A stretch of 64,000 bases of DNA from Callaeas wilsoni. Lineage: Eukaryota; Chordata; Aves; Passeriformes; Callaeidae. Every line of letters begins with the position of its first letter. Within the stretch, counting starts at the first letter, position 1. Shown here piece by piece: positions 34,902-48,236 of the stretch. The notes beneath the pieces were generated by a model. The model was given only the letters and a program-made list of their open reading frames with translations, did no database searches and had not been told where the DNA came from. The translations under genes were made by a program, and so were the position numbers. The stretch lies in the NCBI GenBank assembly GCA_013398955.1, contig VWPU01002122.1, positions 186,001 through 250,000 on the forward strand, written 5' to 3'.

Positions 34902-37429
34902 CAAAAAGACAAAACTAACTGACTCAATAACCCACAGAAGTTAAATTAAAACCTATTTTAAAGTTGTAGGTAAAAGTTTCTGACAAACATTTCCCATGAT
35001 AAAGGCCATAAAACAAGAACTGTTATCTTGGATATAATGTAGGGGGGTTTTTTAGTTTTTTTTTTAATTTGCTTTGATTGCAGTGCAACATCCAAGGGAA
35101 AAACTTTTGAAAGTGTATATAGCTGCGGTAGTAGAAAGCAGTAGCCTCAGGCTATATCCCCATTTCAAACACCTGCTTTCGTAACTGTTTCTGTCAGAAA
35201 TACTAGGAAATAAATTCCTTTAACAAGATGCAGTTATGGCAGCAAAACACTCATGTATACCAATGGAAAGCATTTTGAGAGCCAGGTAGGCAGAAAGTAC
35301 TGTCCTGGTCTGGTGCTTGCAAAGGTGAACACTGGCTGCTGTCTGTGGCAAATCAGTGTTTGCCCGTGGTACATATGGTGGAAGCAAGTTCAGTGAGAGC
35401 AAGGTTGGTTTAGCTGACTGCTCAAGGCTACAGGCAGTTCAGCCATGGACCATTTATTTGTTTGTCTGTTTGTTTTAGCACAAGCACCTTTTACTTACCA
35501 CTTGGCAGTTAGAATTGTAGCCACCATCATGTGAGATTTCAAATTATGCATGGTTGTGTACATGCAGCCACTACTTGGCAAAGTATTCATACAGGAAATT
35601 AAATGGCTTTTTACAGCAGTCATGTCATATGGCTGTATATTTTCAAATATACAATATATTTGTTGAAACATTTCTGTTTCATGAAACAAAACTGAAATTC
35701 TCAACAGCATCTTTATTATGGTAAAGCTGAATGTTTTATAATCTGCAAGGCTGCTTTGATAAATGGCTGTGTGTTCTCATGTCCCAAATACTCCAGCAGG
35801 GAGTCTTACAAGCTCAGTTTGTCCTTAGCAAGTCAGTTTGAGTTCTACCTGCTTTCTTCCTCCCAATTTGGAATTGAAGCAGCATAGGCAAATTTAGGCC
35901 CTCTGCACCCTGCAGTTCTTTTGTCTTCACTGGCTTCTAGATAATGCCTCTGCCTTTGATAGATTTATATAATTGTACTGTAAGTTATAACAGTTAACAA
36001 TCATATTGGTGAATTTGTTTTCACAGAATACAGTTCACTTAGTGACACCAACTGGGCCATACAGACAGCTGTTTAAAGGCACGAAAATACTCTTCTCTCT
36101 CAGCATAGAAGATATTCCTTGTAAAACTGTTAAGAAAGAGGATGACATATTGTAGCTTGTTCTCTGATTGGAACAGAAACTTCAAGATAAGGATTGGTTT
36201 GGCTGAAATGATTACATCGTACAAGACTGATATCCAGCATATATTGTTCCTTTAGCATAGTAGTTAAAAAAAAAAAAGAACATAAGAGGATTACTGATCA
36301 GTCATTAACAAAGTATCTGACACTTGTATTTTCCTATTTACATTTAGATTCTTTCTTTGTCTCATTTTCTTTTTTTTTTCCTCATGCAACCTGTCTAGCT
36401 TCAGAAGCTGAATTTTACTTTAAATGTTGATGTTATGTATTACCAGAGATGAACTTTTAAGAAATCGGCCTCTCCTATTATTTGCCCAATATTTACAAGA
36501 TGTTTTATTTCATAGGTACTTAGGTATACTACCTATAATGTTAGAAGAAATTGCAGAGGGATTTTTGCTACCAAAAGGCCTTAGCATCTGAAAAAATTTG
36601 AATGCATTTGGAAAAAATTGTATATATATTTGGAAATTTAATGTATAATAGGAAGGTTGCTTTTAGAGAACAAACAGTTGCCTACTTTCTTCGCCTCTGC
36701 AACTTAATAATAGTAAGCCAGGCATCAAGCAAAGTATTAGAATTGATGTATGGGAAAACTGTCAAAATATGCATTTTTATAAGTACTTTTTTCTGGGGTA
36801 AAGCTCAAATTCAGCTTTCCTTAATTTATAGTAGGCCATTGTCCTCTTTCCATGGAAGAGTCAAATCAGACATCACCAATTTGACTGGGTTGCCCACATT
36901 CCAACAACCACTTCCACCGCCTTCCCTTCCTGTCTTCCAGTGGAAAAGAGCAGCAGGCTAGCAGAGATTACTCAAACTGCTTGTTTTCAGAAAGAGAAAA
37001 TATCTCAAGTCTATTCCTCTCACCTTACGGGGTGAGAAAATGGCTAAAATTCCACTCACAACAGGCCTCTTAAATGTTTCTCCTGGCAGGCGGTCACCAT
37101 GCTCACTTACGAAATGGGTGTATACATGTCTCTTGACAAAAGATTTTTAGGTACAACTGATGCATACAGTATTAAGGAATTTTATCTTAAACATATTAAA
37201 TCATTGAATGCACAGTATTTTGTAGGTTAAGGGGATTAATTTCAACTCGTTTATCATTTGCTAAAGGCAACAAGCAATTGTAAACAACATGAGGTATAAT
37301 TATTTTTTCTGTTGTATATGGTTGTCTTAATATTTACTATATGCAGTCATATAAGATGCTAATTTTTAATACTTCTTTAGCTATAAGAATGCATGTTTGC
37401 TTTTTCTTGATTCACACAGAACAGATGGA

Positions 37430-37650
37430 TGCTTGACTGCCTGCTAATCCACAGCTGGAATGGTTTCAGCGGTTTCCACGTTGCTGGGTTAGAGTGGCTT
37501 TTCTAGTGGACTGAGAGGGCAGCAAGAGAGGGATATCATTATTCATCAGTATCCCAGTGGGATCGCTGCCAGCAGAGATTAATTTTTTCTGTTATGCTTG
37601 TAAAACAAGCTCAGGTGGAGTCTCTAATCCTCAGGGCACGGGTGGCAGAT
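37430..37650. promoter_or_regulatory. Possible conserved non-coding block
   Basis: Complex, moderately GC-rich stretch with two OTX/PITX-type TAATCC sites (GCTAATCCAC, TCTAATCCTC), a CAGCTG E-box (CCACAGCTGG) and ATTATTCATCAG. It has no ORF or repeat signature. The call rests on sequence texture and motifs alone. Confidence 0.2.
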
Positions 37651-37879
37651 CAAGGAAGATGCTACAAAGCTAGTTAATTTTCAGATTCTAGGGGAAACAG
37701 AAGCTCTGTTAGATGTATAAATACATGATTGCAAATTTAAGTAGCTCAAATCCAAATGGGATCTTCCTAGACATCTGGTCCTGAAAATCTCTGTTTTCTT
37801 TGTCTTTTAAAAGAAGTTCTTAAAACTTTATGCTAGAGGCAAAATATCTTCAACTCTCTTAATCATCAGTTATCATTCC

Positions 37880-37891
37880 TTTTTTTTTTTT
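37880..37891. repeat. T12 homopolymer
   Basis: Run of 12 T followed by TAATACAG, which looks like a splice acceptor (polypyrimidine plus CAG). No open, conserved exon follows. Confidence 0.5.
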
Positions 37892-38365
37892 AATACAGAT
37901 CTTACAATGTGTTTTGGATGAATGTCTTTATTTACATGTAGGCAAGACATGGTACGTGTCTGTGTAGGAACACTGAGTTTACAATGTTATCACAAATTTG
38001 TGTGCAGTGACAATCACCAAGAAAAATTAGCATTTGCCATTCAAAAAGGGTTAGATTTGCCTTAGTAATGCATGGTACATCCTATTTTGGTAATGGCATG
38101 TCCTGTTAAGGTCCATTGTGGTACAAGGGCATTTTTCCCATGTTATTCTTTGTATCAGACGTGTTTTCATTTGTAACAGAAATGTTGATAGAACTCAAGC
38201 ATCTCAAAACACTCACAAGTTGTCTATTTGTGTAATAGACTTCATGTATTTCTCCTTTACTAACTTTTTTGTTTCCTCAGTAATTATCCTTCTTTCTCAC
38301 CCTTGTAATTACCAGTGTCTTCCATCTATGTATTTCCTTGTAGCTCTTGAGTTGTTCAAAACATT

Positions 38366-38453
38366 GGGTCAGATTTTCAGGCAATGTTAATCCACATAGT
38401 TACACTGAAATGAATGGAGATGTGCCAGTTTTTATCAGCAGGGAACTACCCTT
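38366..38453. repeat. Ancient amniote MITE-like repeat remnant
   Basis: GGGTCAGATTTTCAG, then TGTTAATCCACATAG, ACTGAAATGAATGGAG and GCCAGTTTTTATCAGCAG. This follows the order of a palindromic repeat seen widely in reptile and bird DNA (GGGCCAGATTTTCAG ... CATTGAAGTCAATGG ... ). The family name is not certain, and divergence suggests great age. Confidence 0.5.
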
Positions 38454-41239
38454 ATTGAAATTTACTTGCAACAGCTGTCATTTCGTCTTAGAGTTGTGGT
38501 TTTTTATTATTATATTAAACTATTTTCATTTAAAAGTGCTCAGAGTGAGACCAGTAGCATTGGCTTGCTGAAAAGACATTGTGCATGTAGGCACCTTCCA
38601 AGTTTCCCGTATATTTCTGCCAGTTTGTATTGTTCTTCTGTTATTCTGGGCTTGAGCCTCTCTTGAACACAGGCTGCTGCTCATTTCACCACATGATGAC
38701 AGGTATTCACTCCTGTGAACTTTTTATTCCCTTTTGTCTCTGGTCACATAGTAGTCTAGATCCAGAATTTAATCCAGCAGTGTGCATTTGTGGCTCCCCA
38801 CTAGGGGACCTGCCACAGGTCAGCAGATTTGAAATCTGGTTTTCAGCACACAGAGCTTTTACAGCTTGCCATTAACATATACAGTACGTACCGGCCCCAT
38901 TTCACATAAAGAGTTAGTAGTGCTTACTCCTGTCTCCATGCAGAGTGGCATTAACTTAATGCAGAGATCTGTTAACTTCTTCTCTGGGTCTGGGCTCTGC
39001 ACTGAATGATCCCAATGGAGAATCAAAGTCAAAGATGGAAAATGACTGATCGCTTTCCCGGGGAAAGCTGTGTGCCAGGATTTACTATTCCAGTTTTTAT
39101 TGCTATCATCATCTCAATCAGTAGTTGGGCCAGCTGATTGAGCCAAGCTCAATTTCACAATGCGGACAGACTTCCAAATGGAACTGAAGTAGAGTTCTCA
39201 TGACAATGAGACTTTTGAATGTAGAGTCAGAGAGACTTTCCCAGTTTCATGTTAGCAGATTACTGAGTTCATGCACTGAAAAGCTTTTCTGTAGCAGTGC
39301 AATACAATTAGTTTCAGTACAGCCAAAACCAGTCAGTTTTAAATCTTTTCTATAATACGACTTGAGATTATAGGGAGAGTAAGCTGTGGGTCACTGCCCC
39401 ATCTAGGTTTTAAGATTAAAAAATGGAGCAATGATAACACATTCAAAATGTGCAGGTTCAAAGCATTCTTGTGAGAAGTAATCAGAAAAGTCAGGTATTT
39501 TGGAGAGGCAAAAATTCTAGTATACCATTTACAGCAATAAAATATAGTAATTCTCTCACATTATGAAAATTCACTTTATAAATGGAATTTGTACCATTCC
39601 ATTTATATTTATTTTCTGTGGTCAAAGTATCTTATTTTAGGTAATGTGTATTCAGTACCAGATGTTTGCTCTTATTTTTGTCCTAATTTAGTCTTCTTTA
39701 GCATTTATTTTTTTGTAAACTATGCAAGTATTACAGGAATGCTTATAAGCAATAATTTAACTTAAAAACCTAACAGCGAACTAAAGCCACATCTATAAAA
39801 TTTGTACAGGCTTTAAACTATGAAAGTACCTATACATTCAGGGAAAATTTATTTTTAGAACCGGTTTTATTAGGACTGGCCAGAAAAAGTAGCACTGAAT
39901 TATGGCTGTAATCATAACCTTAATGAAATATGGATCGTGAGAGGTAGGACTTAAAATCATGAATTCATTCCTTGTAGTAATGTTTTAGTAAAGTGTGTAA
40001 CTTTAACTAGGAAAATTTCCTGAAATAGAATGGTTCTATATTTTTTAACATTTAGTAAAACAATTACAGTGATTATATTATCTATTACTGTATCTTCCCC
40101 TACACTGAAACTCAGCTTCTCTAATATGCTTAGGAAACTAGAGGAAAAAAAGGAAAATCAACTTTCGAATTGGTATAGAAGTCCTAAAAGCTTCTTTCCC
40201 ATGTCAAATCATTGTTAATTTATAATAATCCTCCCTCTCCTGTATGCCAGCATGCTTGCATATTCTTTTATCAACTCCACGCTGAGGCAGAGGTCTGTAA
40301 TTTAACTTTGTAGTTCAGAAGTTCCCAGATCTGCCAGGTCACTCTCTGCTACTGGTAGCTAATATTGCTGACCTCCTATTGCTCTGTGCGCAGTGGCAAA
40401 GGTCTTTCAGAATACTGACCCCTGGTCATCAGGAATGTCATCAGTAGTTTGTAGTTTGGATGTTTTAAGTAAGAGGTGAACTTGTGAAATCTAAACCCTT
40501 TAGGGTGTTTTTAAGTGATCACTCAACTGTTTCATTGCCCTAGGGTGTACTTTTTATGATGTCCGTAATTGTAAAATTTGTGGTGTTTATCATATGCAGC
40601 TATTTAAAAGCAAAAATCAAGCACTTGTCTATTCCAAGTTAAAAGTCTGAGAATACAATTACTGTATTGACATATTAACATATGAATATATTAATTAATA
40701 ATTAATTTCTCTGATCACTAACATGAGACGTTTATAAGAATTGTAAGAACTTTCAGCTAGTATGTTTGTAGGTCCCATGGTGGAATTGGGCCCATTTTAA
40801 ATACTGAATGATAGTTACAAATTAATGTTTAAAACATAGTAGATTTGCATAATTGCATGTTGATGGGTTTACAACTTTCTCTCTTCAACTTCTCGCGTCC
40901 AACTGGAAATTTACAGTGTTTGCTCTGGTCAGTCTTAAATCTAGAGACAGAGCCCGGGGTAGCCCAGCCTTGCTGTTTTGCTCTTACCCAGTTAATTGGG
41001 TTAATGTTATACTTTGAATTCATACTACTTCTTTTTTTTTTCTATTATCTCTAAAAGTGCTTTAAACACTAATTAGATAATAAATTTAAAAACTTCTATT
41101 TGTTTTAGAAGCTACTAAGCAGGTCTTTTCTTTGGACAATGCTCTCCATCATATACATCCATTTCCCTCCTGTCATTTTTCCAGAAGCAGAGGGTGAAGA
41201 GCAGTCTGATGAGGTGTTTAAAAAGTGACTGGAACATTT

Positions 41240-41565
41240 TCCTATAACCTAAGCTGGAGTGGAGGGTTAGGGCAGCGAGAGTCCCCAATGAAAGTCCCCA
41301 GTGCCCAAGAGGGACCCGCTTTCCCACAGGCAGGGACAGCTGCAGCCTGGAAGCTGTGGCTCTGACTCCTCTGTGCCCTGTGGCTCAGGGCTGGCACAGG
41401 GCTCTGCTTTCTGCCTTTCCTCCCTGACAGCCACCAAGCCTGGAAAGAAGGCGTGGGAAGGCCCCCGAGGGGAAGGAGCTGCACTGCAGGGTTGGCTCTG
41501 ATGTGCCGGGTGCAGTTTGATGGCACTGCCACATCCACGTGCGCTTGATGGGGAGGTGTTGTACA
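41240..41565. other. GC-rich island, unrecognised
   Basis: About 320 bp that is strikingly more GC-rich than its flanks, with sharp edges (left GTTTAAAAAGTGACTGG, right GTTGTACACTATATG). Several overlapping ORFs of 64-99 codons arise on both strands simply because stops are rare. It is possibly a decayed retrotransposon piece; CR1 is GC-rich, but no diagnostic CR1 sequence was seen. It is not a canonical CpG island, being richer in GC than in CpG. Confidence 0.45.
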
Positions 41566-42200
41566 CTATATGAAGACAAGGAGCTTATTTGTAAACATGG
41601 TGTCTGTGATGAATGGCAGTATCATGTAGCAAATATATTTTAATCTTGCCAGGAAAGTGTTGTTGTCTTCTTTTGAACCATGTTAGCCATTTTTTAAGAT
41701 CTCTACAAAACCTCAGCCTGCTCTGTGGTTTAACAGAGCCTGCCAGGCTGCCCTGAAAATCTGGAGAGCTTCTTCTACAAAGTTTGTCTTAAAAGTTTAT
41801 TTTTACATGGGTAAAACAGAGTGAACTGGTAGAAATTAATTTTTTTTTCTGTTTTAGTCTATAATATGAATTTTGAAAACACATCATGTTTGTTCTTAAA
41901 ACTTATAACTAGTAACATATGTTTGTAAGTGTCTTTTAACTGGAATATTGTCCTAGACCTTTTATATCTAAGAATAAAAAAACATCTAAACATTTGGAAC
42001 TTTAAATTATGTCTCATAACACTGAGGCCAAAATGCTTACATTTATAGGCTACCAATAAATTTCCCAAAATAGGAGTTTATAATGGAATCGGTAACAAAG
42101 ATAAACTTTTCAGAGCAGTAATTCTAGCAAGTACCTCTCCAATTCTGTTTGTCTATCTATTTTACTTTTTGGTATGAGCTGAAAAATCACTTTCAAGTTA

Positions 42201-42222
42201 GTTTTGTTTGTTTGTTTGTTTT
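42201..42222. repeat. (GTTT)n microsatellite
   Basis: About five GTTT units, one with an extra T. Minor simple repeat. Confidence 0.7.
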
Positions 42223-45200
42223 AGTTTTTTCCATCTTTTTTAAAGCATATGTTTCCTCATCTTAATTAGTTTTCTGAACATAAATGTAAGCTTGATTATC
42301 TTGTAGCTGCCTGTCAGGATACATCTGTGTAAATGTAATGTCTTTCCTTATAAATCAAACTCACACTCGAAAATGTGACAATAAAATATACTATAGATAT
42401 GTTGGTTAATTTAAATAATTTTCATAGTATACGGTTGTGCCATTCCTTTGTCACATAATATGGTCTTTTGCTCTTGGGAAGATCATGGGCAAAGGAAGAT
42501 TAGCTTGGGAACTTTAGTTAACCAATTTTTTTAAATTTTCCTTTTGATATAGGTAACAGGATCAAATGAGATTTCTGTCAGCACGAGTGGTCACATATAC
42601 ACATATATATAAAAAAATGGAAATCATTCCAAATGGTTTTAAGTACACAAGCTCAAGTATCCTCAAAGAAAAATTTAGAATTTGTGACTCTGTTATAAGA
42701 GATGTTACTTAGCTACTCACAACTTATCAGTCCTTCTTATTTCTCTATTTTGACCATGCTTCTTTTGCCTATCCTGTATTAGGGGTAAGTAGATATCAGC
42801 TAAATGAGGACAAGTGCAGGTTGCTTCAAATTTTGTATTCCAGCTGCTTCCTATACAATGTGGCACAATGTGGCAGGTCTGGATGCTGCACTAGAATACT
42901 CTCTATCACTTTGTACAATGGACCAAAAGACAAGAGCCAATTATATAGTACTTCTGGTAGGAGAGAACTAAAATTCATAATGCATTATTAGTGTTAATTG
43001 CAGAACAGCTGGAAAAACCACCCACATTTATTTATTGCAGGTTATTCATTCTATTCATACAAATGTATGATTTTTCCAGTCCTTCAGCATGTACTTAGAC
43101 TATTAGAGAAGTTTATGTAATTTAAAACAAGTTTTCAGGTAAAGAGAATGGAATTACTGTACTAGCTAAAAATGATCCTCGGTTTTTTTCACTTTTTATG
43201 TTAGTATTTAATTTTAGCACTAGTCTGCTGCAAGATTTTTTTATACTTTAGCTTAACAACTGTTTATTTTTATAGCAAAATGTTCTAATAATGCTTTTCC
43301 CTTGTTTCTTTTCTTTCTTTTCCCTTGTTTTTTTACATCAGAAACTTGAAAGAGAGCAAAATAAGTTGCATGTTAATTAAAGTTAAAAAGATGATGTGAT
43401 AGGGTTCACAGTATCTATATAAGGGAAAGGAACCTACAGACAGTCAGTCAATTCTAAGGCAGTTTCAATAACATTGCTAAAGAAAAGACTACTGATTCAA
43501 CTCTGGAATGTGAGAAACTATTTTTGGTTTGGTTTAGACCCTCATTGTTACAAATTAATCAACTGCTCTTTAAAGTCTAGAACTCATTAACTTTATAAGT
43601 TTTACTGTTCCCATGACTGAACTTAACTTAAAATATTCAAGTTTACTTTAGTAGCTCACCTTGACTCCATTTCTGTCTGTGGTTCACAAGTATCCTCTTC
43701 TCTCCTGTGGACAAGGTGGCAGGATGTATTTACTTGAAATTTAAATTTTTTTAAATCTACATGTGGTATAAGTTTATAATTCAACTCTCATTATAAATCA
43801 GTAACTTCAGCCAAAGTTACAGGTTTTGTGGGTAGAAAGAACATCTATGGACTCTGCGGAGCACAATACTCACCATGTTGGATACCTTATTTAAATTTTA
43901 GTTTGGTCTGACTCCTCAAATGCCTGATAGTACCACAAAACTGCAAAAGATATATTTTAAAATAGGATGAGTTGTTTCCTTTTAGAACTATTCTAACAGT
44001 TCAAATAAAGGGTGATGGTAAGCTGCATATTTGGAGCATGATGTTGCAGACAGGACTTTAAGATGATTCTGTGGCTGCTGTTATGCAGGAAGCAGAATTC
44101 AATTACCAGAACAGCCCTTTGGCCTTGTAAAATGTAACTGTTGAGTTTATGCGGGTCTGTGTGCGACATTTCTCACCGGCAGTGCAAGTTACTGCCTCCT
44201 ATATGACCACCCTGTATCACATGCAAGTCGAAGTGTGAGTCTGAGATGACTCCTACACCCTTGAAATGATGCAGCAGTCTCTAATGCCCAAAAGGAGACA
44301 TTATTGGGAAAGTCCATCACAGAAATGTAGGCGAGAGGGATGTGACATGACTACCAAATGCACAGCTGCAGAACCTGTAGCTAAGATTCCTGGTTATCTC
44401 CTGGTATACTCCAAGTTATGCTTAACTGTGTAGGTGCTTGTAAACATATTATTTGCACATGAGCTGCAACAGCTCTGATTTAAGAGGAGAAAAAGTGAAA
44501 AATGCACAGCAGTGCTTTGTGGTTTAACTATGAAGCTCGTATTAAGTTTCTTGGCTTTAGAATGAAGATTAATGATTGATATGTAATTTGATCGGTTTCC
44601 TCACCCATGGAAGTAAGAATGGTGTTCAGATATTATGTACTAAAACAATATATATTATATCTTGTGGAATAGTTGAAGCTACAGCCTTCACAGAACAGAT
44701 TGAGATTTGCAATGAAAAGGAAAACTAAAATGAAAAAATATTGAGTGAACAGCAGGGCCCATTTGAGGTGATTACAAAGGATGTTTCTTTATTCTGTCTT
44801 TTCTTATGCAACCTGAAAACAGTAGCAGGGGGTTACAAGCAGAGTTCATCACAAAGTTGTCAATCACTGTCATTTAACGTTTTGCAATGGAAGATGTCTT
44901 TATTCAAGGACAGCTGGGCAAATCAGAGAAACAGATTTGCAGTTAGTAGTCTGTCCAGCCTACACTAAGCAAACAAGGACAGGGCAGACATACCGGCCTC
45001 TCACATAAAAATATAATGGACTCTGCTGACCTCAGTGCCCTCCATTCAGCTTCATTCTCAGTTGTATAAAAGCTTCACTACCCATTCTCAATTTCCTTTA
45101 ATTACCTACATGATGCAGATAAGAAAATGAACCTCACTTACTTACAGTCAATGATCACAAACAGGAAATTAAGTAGGCAAGTTGTTTAAAATAAGAGGAG

Positions 45201-47067
45201 TGTTTTGGATGTAAATAAAACATGTGCTGGGGAAGAATTAGGGAAAATGCATTTTCAGGGTTACCAGTTGGTCTGGACTGACTTGACTGATCCTCCTTCT
45301 TTCTGCTACTTTAAACTGCAAAGCAAAACTAAGTAAGAAATCTCCTTGGTAAATATTCTTTAAAATATCTTTGAAGGAGAAGCCAGTTAAATAAAAAGAG
45401 TGAAGCAAACATGCAGCCTTCTATAGGGCTTAAAAAGATTGTGACCTTAGGTTCAGAGAATAAATGACCACAGTTTTCACAAGAGATCTAGCAGAGACAT
45501 CCAGGATTAAGCAGCAGTTGTCTTTATTCAGTCTTCACTTCTAATCTGCAGTTGAGATATGAAATAAAGTAATGACATTCTGATTTTCTTTCCAAACCTT
45601 AATTTGTCTAATGGTTATCATTCCTTTTACACTGATATCACAGTTTGGACATCGTTTCCTTGCACCATTAAGGAAAATAGAAAATGTTGTGCAGTCAGTT
45701 TTCAAGGAGGCAAAAACCAGCTATCTAGCTGCTTTTAGGAAGTGTCAGAAAAGGTTCTGTGTCTTAGGATATTAATGAGGGGATATGGTTCTTTCTAAGT
45801 CAATTAGGTAGTTCAATTAGGTATTCTAAAATTGCCATTTTTCTTTACCTCACTCTTCACTGGTTACTGTTGTGAATATTTCATTAATATGGATTTGCAG
45901 GAAATCTGACCAAATGGAAGACTAAAATGCAAAATATTGAATCTATAGTTTAAGAGGAATATAAAACCCTGAACACTTTAATTTAATGGTCTGTGCTAAG
46001 CCTGTAGTTTCGAAGACATTGCCCTTCAGGCTCCCCAAATGACTTTTTCTTTTATGACAAAAGAAATACACTCTCTTAAATTACGGATGGAAAAGATATC
46101 CCATATTATAAAACTCTTGCCTTACTTGCAAGTTTTATGCTTTAGAAAGATCGTTCTCATTCCAAACAATATGTACACACGTACATGCAGAAGAGGATTT
46201 TGTGGAGGAAAAAATTGCCAATTAAGTCACAAAGCTGACTCTTCAGCCTAAATTATAGTTCTTAGAATGTTTTTGTTGAACTTTTTTTCAAAGACAGTGG
46301 ATTTCCCAAACAGGAGAATTGACATCTCTGCCTGAGATGTCAAAACAGTTGTACTTGCTCCTCTCAGCTGCTATGATGTTGCTACTTATAACTACATTTA
46401 GATTACATGCTGATGGGCAGCTCCTTTTTGCAACAGTGAGAAAGTTCTTACACAGCTTTCATTTTGGCATGAATAGCATTAGTCCCACTCTGGAGCACAG
46501 AGAATGTTTTCAGCGCCTACTTAAAATTTTGTGCTTTGTTTTGATCATTCATCATCAGTTGCTTAGACACTGCTCAAAATATTGAAAAAAATATTTGAAA
46601 AAATACCTTATAAGAACTATTTCAAAGCTACTGGGTTTTGAATACCAAGAGAAAAACTTAAAATCTGAAAACTGAATATACGAGTTACTGACTTCTTTAT
46701 AGCTAACCTTACAATGTTTTTGAGAACCAATGAGGTGGGATACCTGTGTGTCATCTTCTACTGAATCCATCCAATGAATATATTTATTTCATTGCATTTA
46801 TTTTCCTCTTCTCTAATGTTAAAGTCAGCTATGTGGAAGAAAAAAAGTTTAAAATCTATAACTGTGTGAATATTTGAGAATATTATATTAGTTATTGTTT
46901 AGTGTGTGTGATTTTGATAAATAAGTACACCTTCTAAACATGTAAATGCTGCTGGTTTTGTGGTGAAATCTATCTGTAATAAATTAAATGCATATACTTT
47001 TAATGCCTCAGCAAGCAGTAATAGTTATTCTGAAGTTAATTACAATGATTAATAATTTTTTTTTTAG

Positions 47068-47292
47068 AATGCTGACGAGTACTCAGATCTGCCTGTGAGA
47101 CATAATGAAGATCAGATGAACAGCGAACTGGCCAAACACCTTCCAATTGAAGTCAATCCCCATTCATTTGACAGTTCACACACAAAAACACACCTCTTGC
47201 TGCAAGCCCACTTCAGTCGTGCCATGCTGCCTTGTCCAGATTATGCAACTGATACAAAGACGGTGCTGGACCAAGCAGTCAGAATATGCCAG
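47068..47292 (+). CDS. ASCC3: ASCC3 exon w11: SEC63 domain helical part
   Basis: The acceptor TTTTTTTTTAG ends at 47067. The longest exon in the window (75 codons, both ends phase 0) reads NADEYSDLPVRHNEDQMNSE, LAKHLPIEVNPHSFDSSHTK, THLLLQAHFSRAMLPCPDYA and TDTKTVLDQAVRICQ, ending at CAG before GTATCA (47293). EYSDLPVRHNED and KTHLLLQAHFSR are signature elements of the SEC63 domain in ASCC3 and Brr2, a scaffold packed against the motor that guides the unwound strand. Confidence 0.98.
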
Positions 47293-47463
47293 GTATCATG
47301 ATGCATTTCAGTATACAACCCTTGTTGGTTTACTGTTTATTGTTAGAGTGTTGTCATATTTTGAATATGGAAGAATCTGAAGATTCCTTGTAATCTTGCA
47401 GAGAGCTGGTACCACATGATATTATAACACCTTGTTTAGGTAGGAATTAGATGCCCGTAATGG

Positions 47464-47515
47464 TTCCCACTTTACAGAACTGGAGGTAAACAAACTTAGA
47501 GTAAAAGACAGTGGT
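47464..47515 (-). mobile_element. Possible MIR/L2 3'-end remnant
   Basis: CCCACTTTACAGAACTGGAG followed by GTAAACAAACTTAGAG resembles the reverse strand of the MIR/L2 tail (CATTTTACAGATGGGGAAAC then TGAGGC...). Weak match by eye. Confidence 0.3.
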
Positions 47516-48200
47516 GCTCTGACTGGAGGCATCTATTGCCATAGGGTCACCTCTGCTTTCTGTGCAACAGCTTTCTATCTCTGTGTTGTGGAATGTTGTA
47601 TGAGAGAGTCATTCTGGCATGGTTGTGGTCCCTGGAGATTGTTATGCTGACCCCCAAGAACCTGTCTCCCTGGGGTACTTCTACTTTTCTAGCACCCAAA
47701 AGCACTATAGTCACTCCCAAGCACAAATATAACGTGTTTTGAAATGTGATTTGGGATGAGATGCGGAGGTTTTCTCTAAGCTTCTGTAGCTAGTGTAAAG
47801 ATACATCTTCTACGTCCCAATTATCACAAAGAACACATTTTCAAATGCAGATTTTAAACTCAGCCTGGAGACTTGTGAATTTTTACAGTTGTACTGCAGT
47901 TGCAGCCCACAGAAACTAAACCGACCATGGAGAGTACTGTTAACAAGCAATCACATGCACAGCTGCCACCTCAAAAGAATTTTGAAGCAGCAATTGGAGT
48001 TTGGGATAGAGTGCTGCTGTATCTGAAAAGCTCAGTTACACTTACAGCAGGAAAGGTGAGCTCTAGCTGTCACAGGAAGCAACCGACCCTCTGAATCTCC
48101 TGGAAAGAGTTATTCTCTTTAGCAGAACTGCACAAGAATTCATTCACAGGTTCTTGAAGATCAGGCAGCCTTCAACAAACCACTCTTTTTGTGTTTGTGA

Positions 48201-48236
48201 GTTCAATATCTGTAAAATAGAGCCAATACTTCTTTC
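48201..48236 (+). mobile_element. MIR/L2 3'-end remnant
   Basis: TTCAATATCTGTAAAATAGA followed by GCCAATACTT matches the typical MIR/L2 tail (CATCTGTAAAATGGGGATAATA). It sits directly before a strong acceptor-like TTCTTTCTTCCTACAG at 48245. Confidence 0.45.

Larger units (their letters stand above)
29163..47067 (+). other. ASCC3: ASCC3 intron (17.9 kb, largest in window)
   Basis: GTAAGT ... TTTTTTAG intron. It contains T12 and A18 runs, an ancient palindromic repeat remnant (38366-38453), a GC-rich island (41240-41565), a GTTT tandem (42201-42222) and one regulatory-looking block (37.43-37.65 kb). ORFs up to 119 codons (36602-36961) resemble nothing known to me. Confidence 0.7.

Noticed and set aside
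36602..36961. 119-codon ORF as a gene
   Set aside because: Low-complexity AT-rich composition in part, no recognised domain and no plausible promoter; length is within chance expectation.
41267..41566. Minus-strand 98-99 codon ORFs as a gene
   Set aside because: Several frames on both strands are open at once, which is what high GC produces; no family resemblance.
42862..42885. CAATGTGGCA doublet as a tandem repeat or target duplication
   Set aside because: Only two adjacent 10-mers with no element between them.
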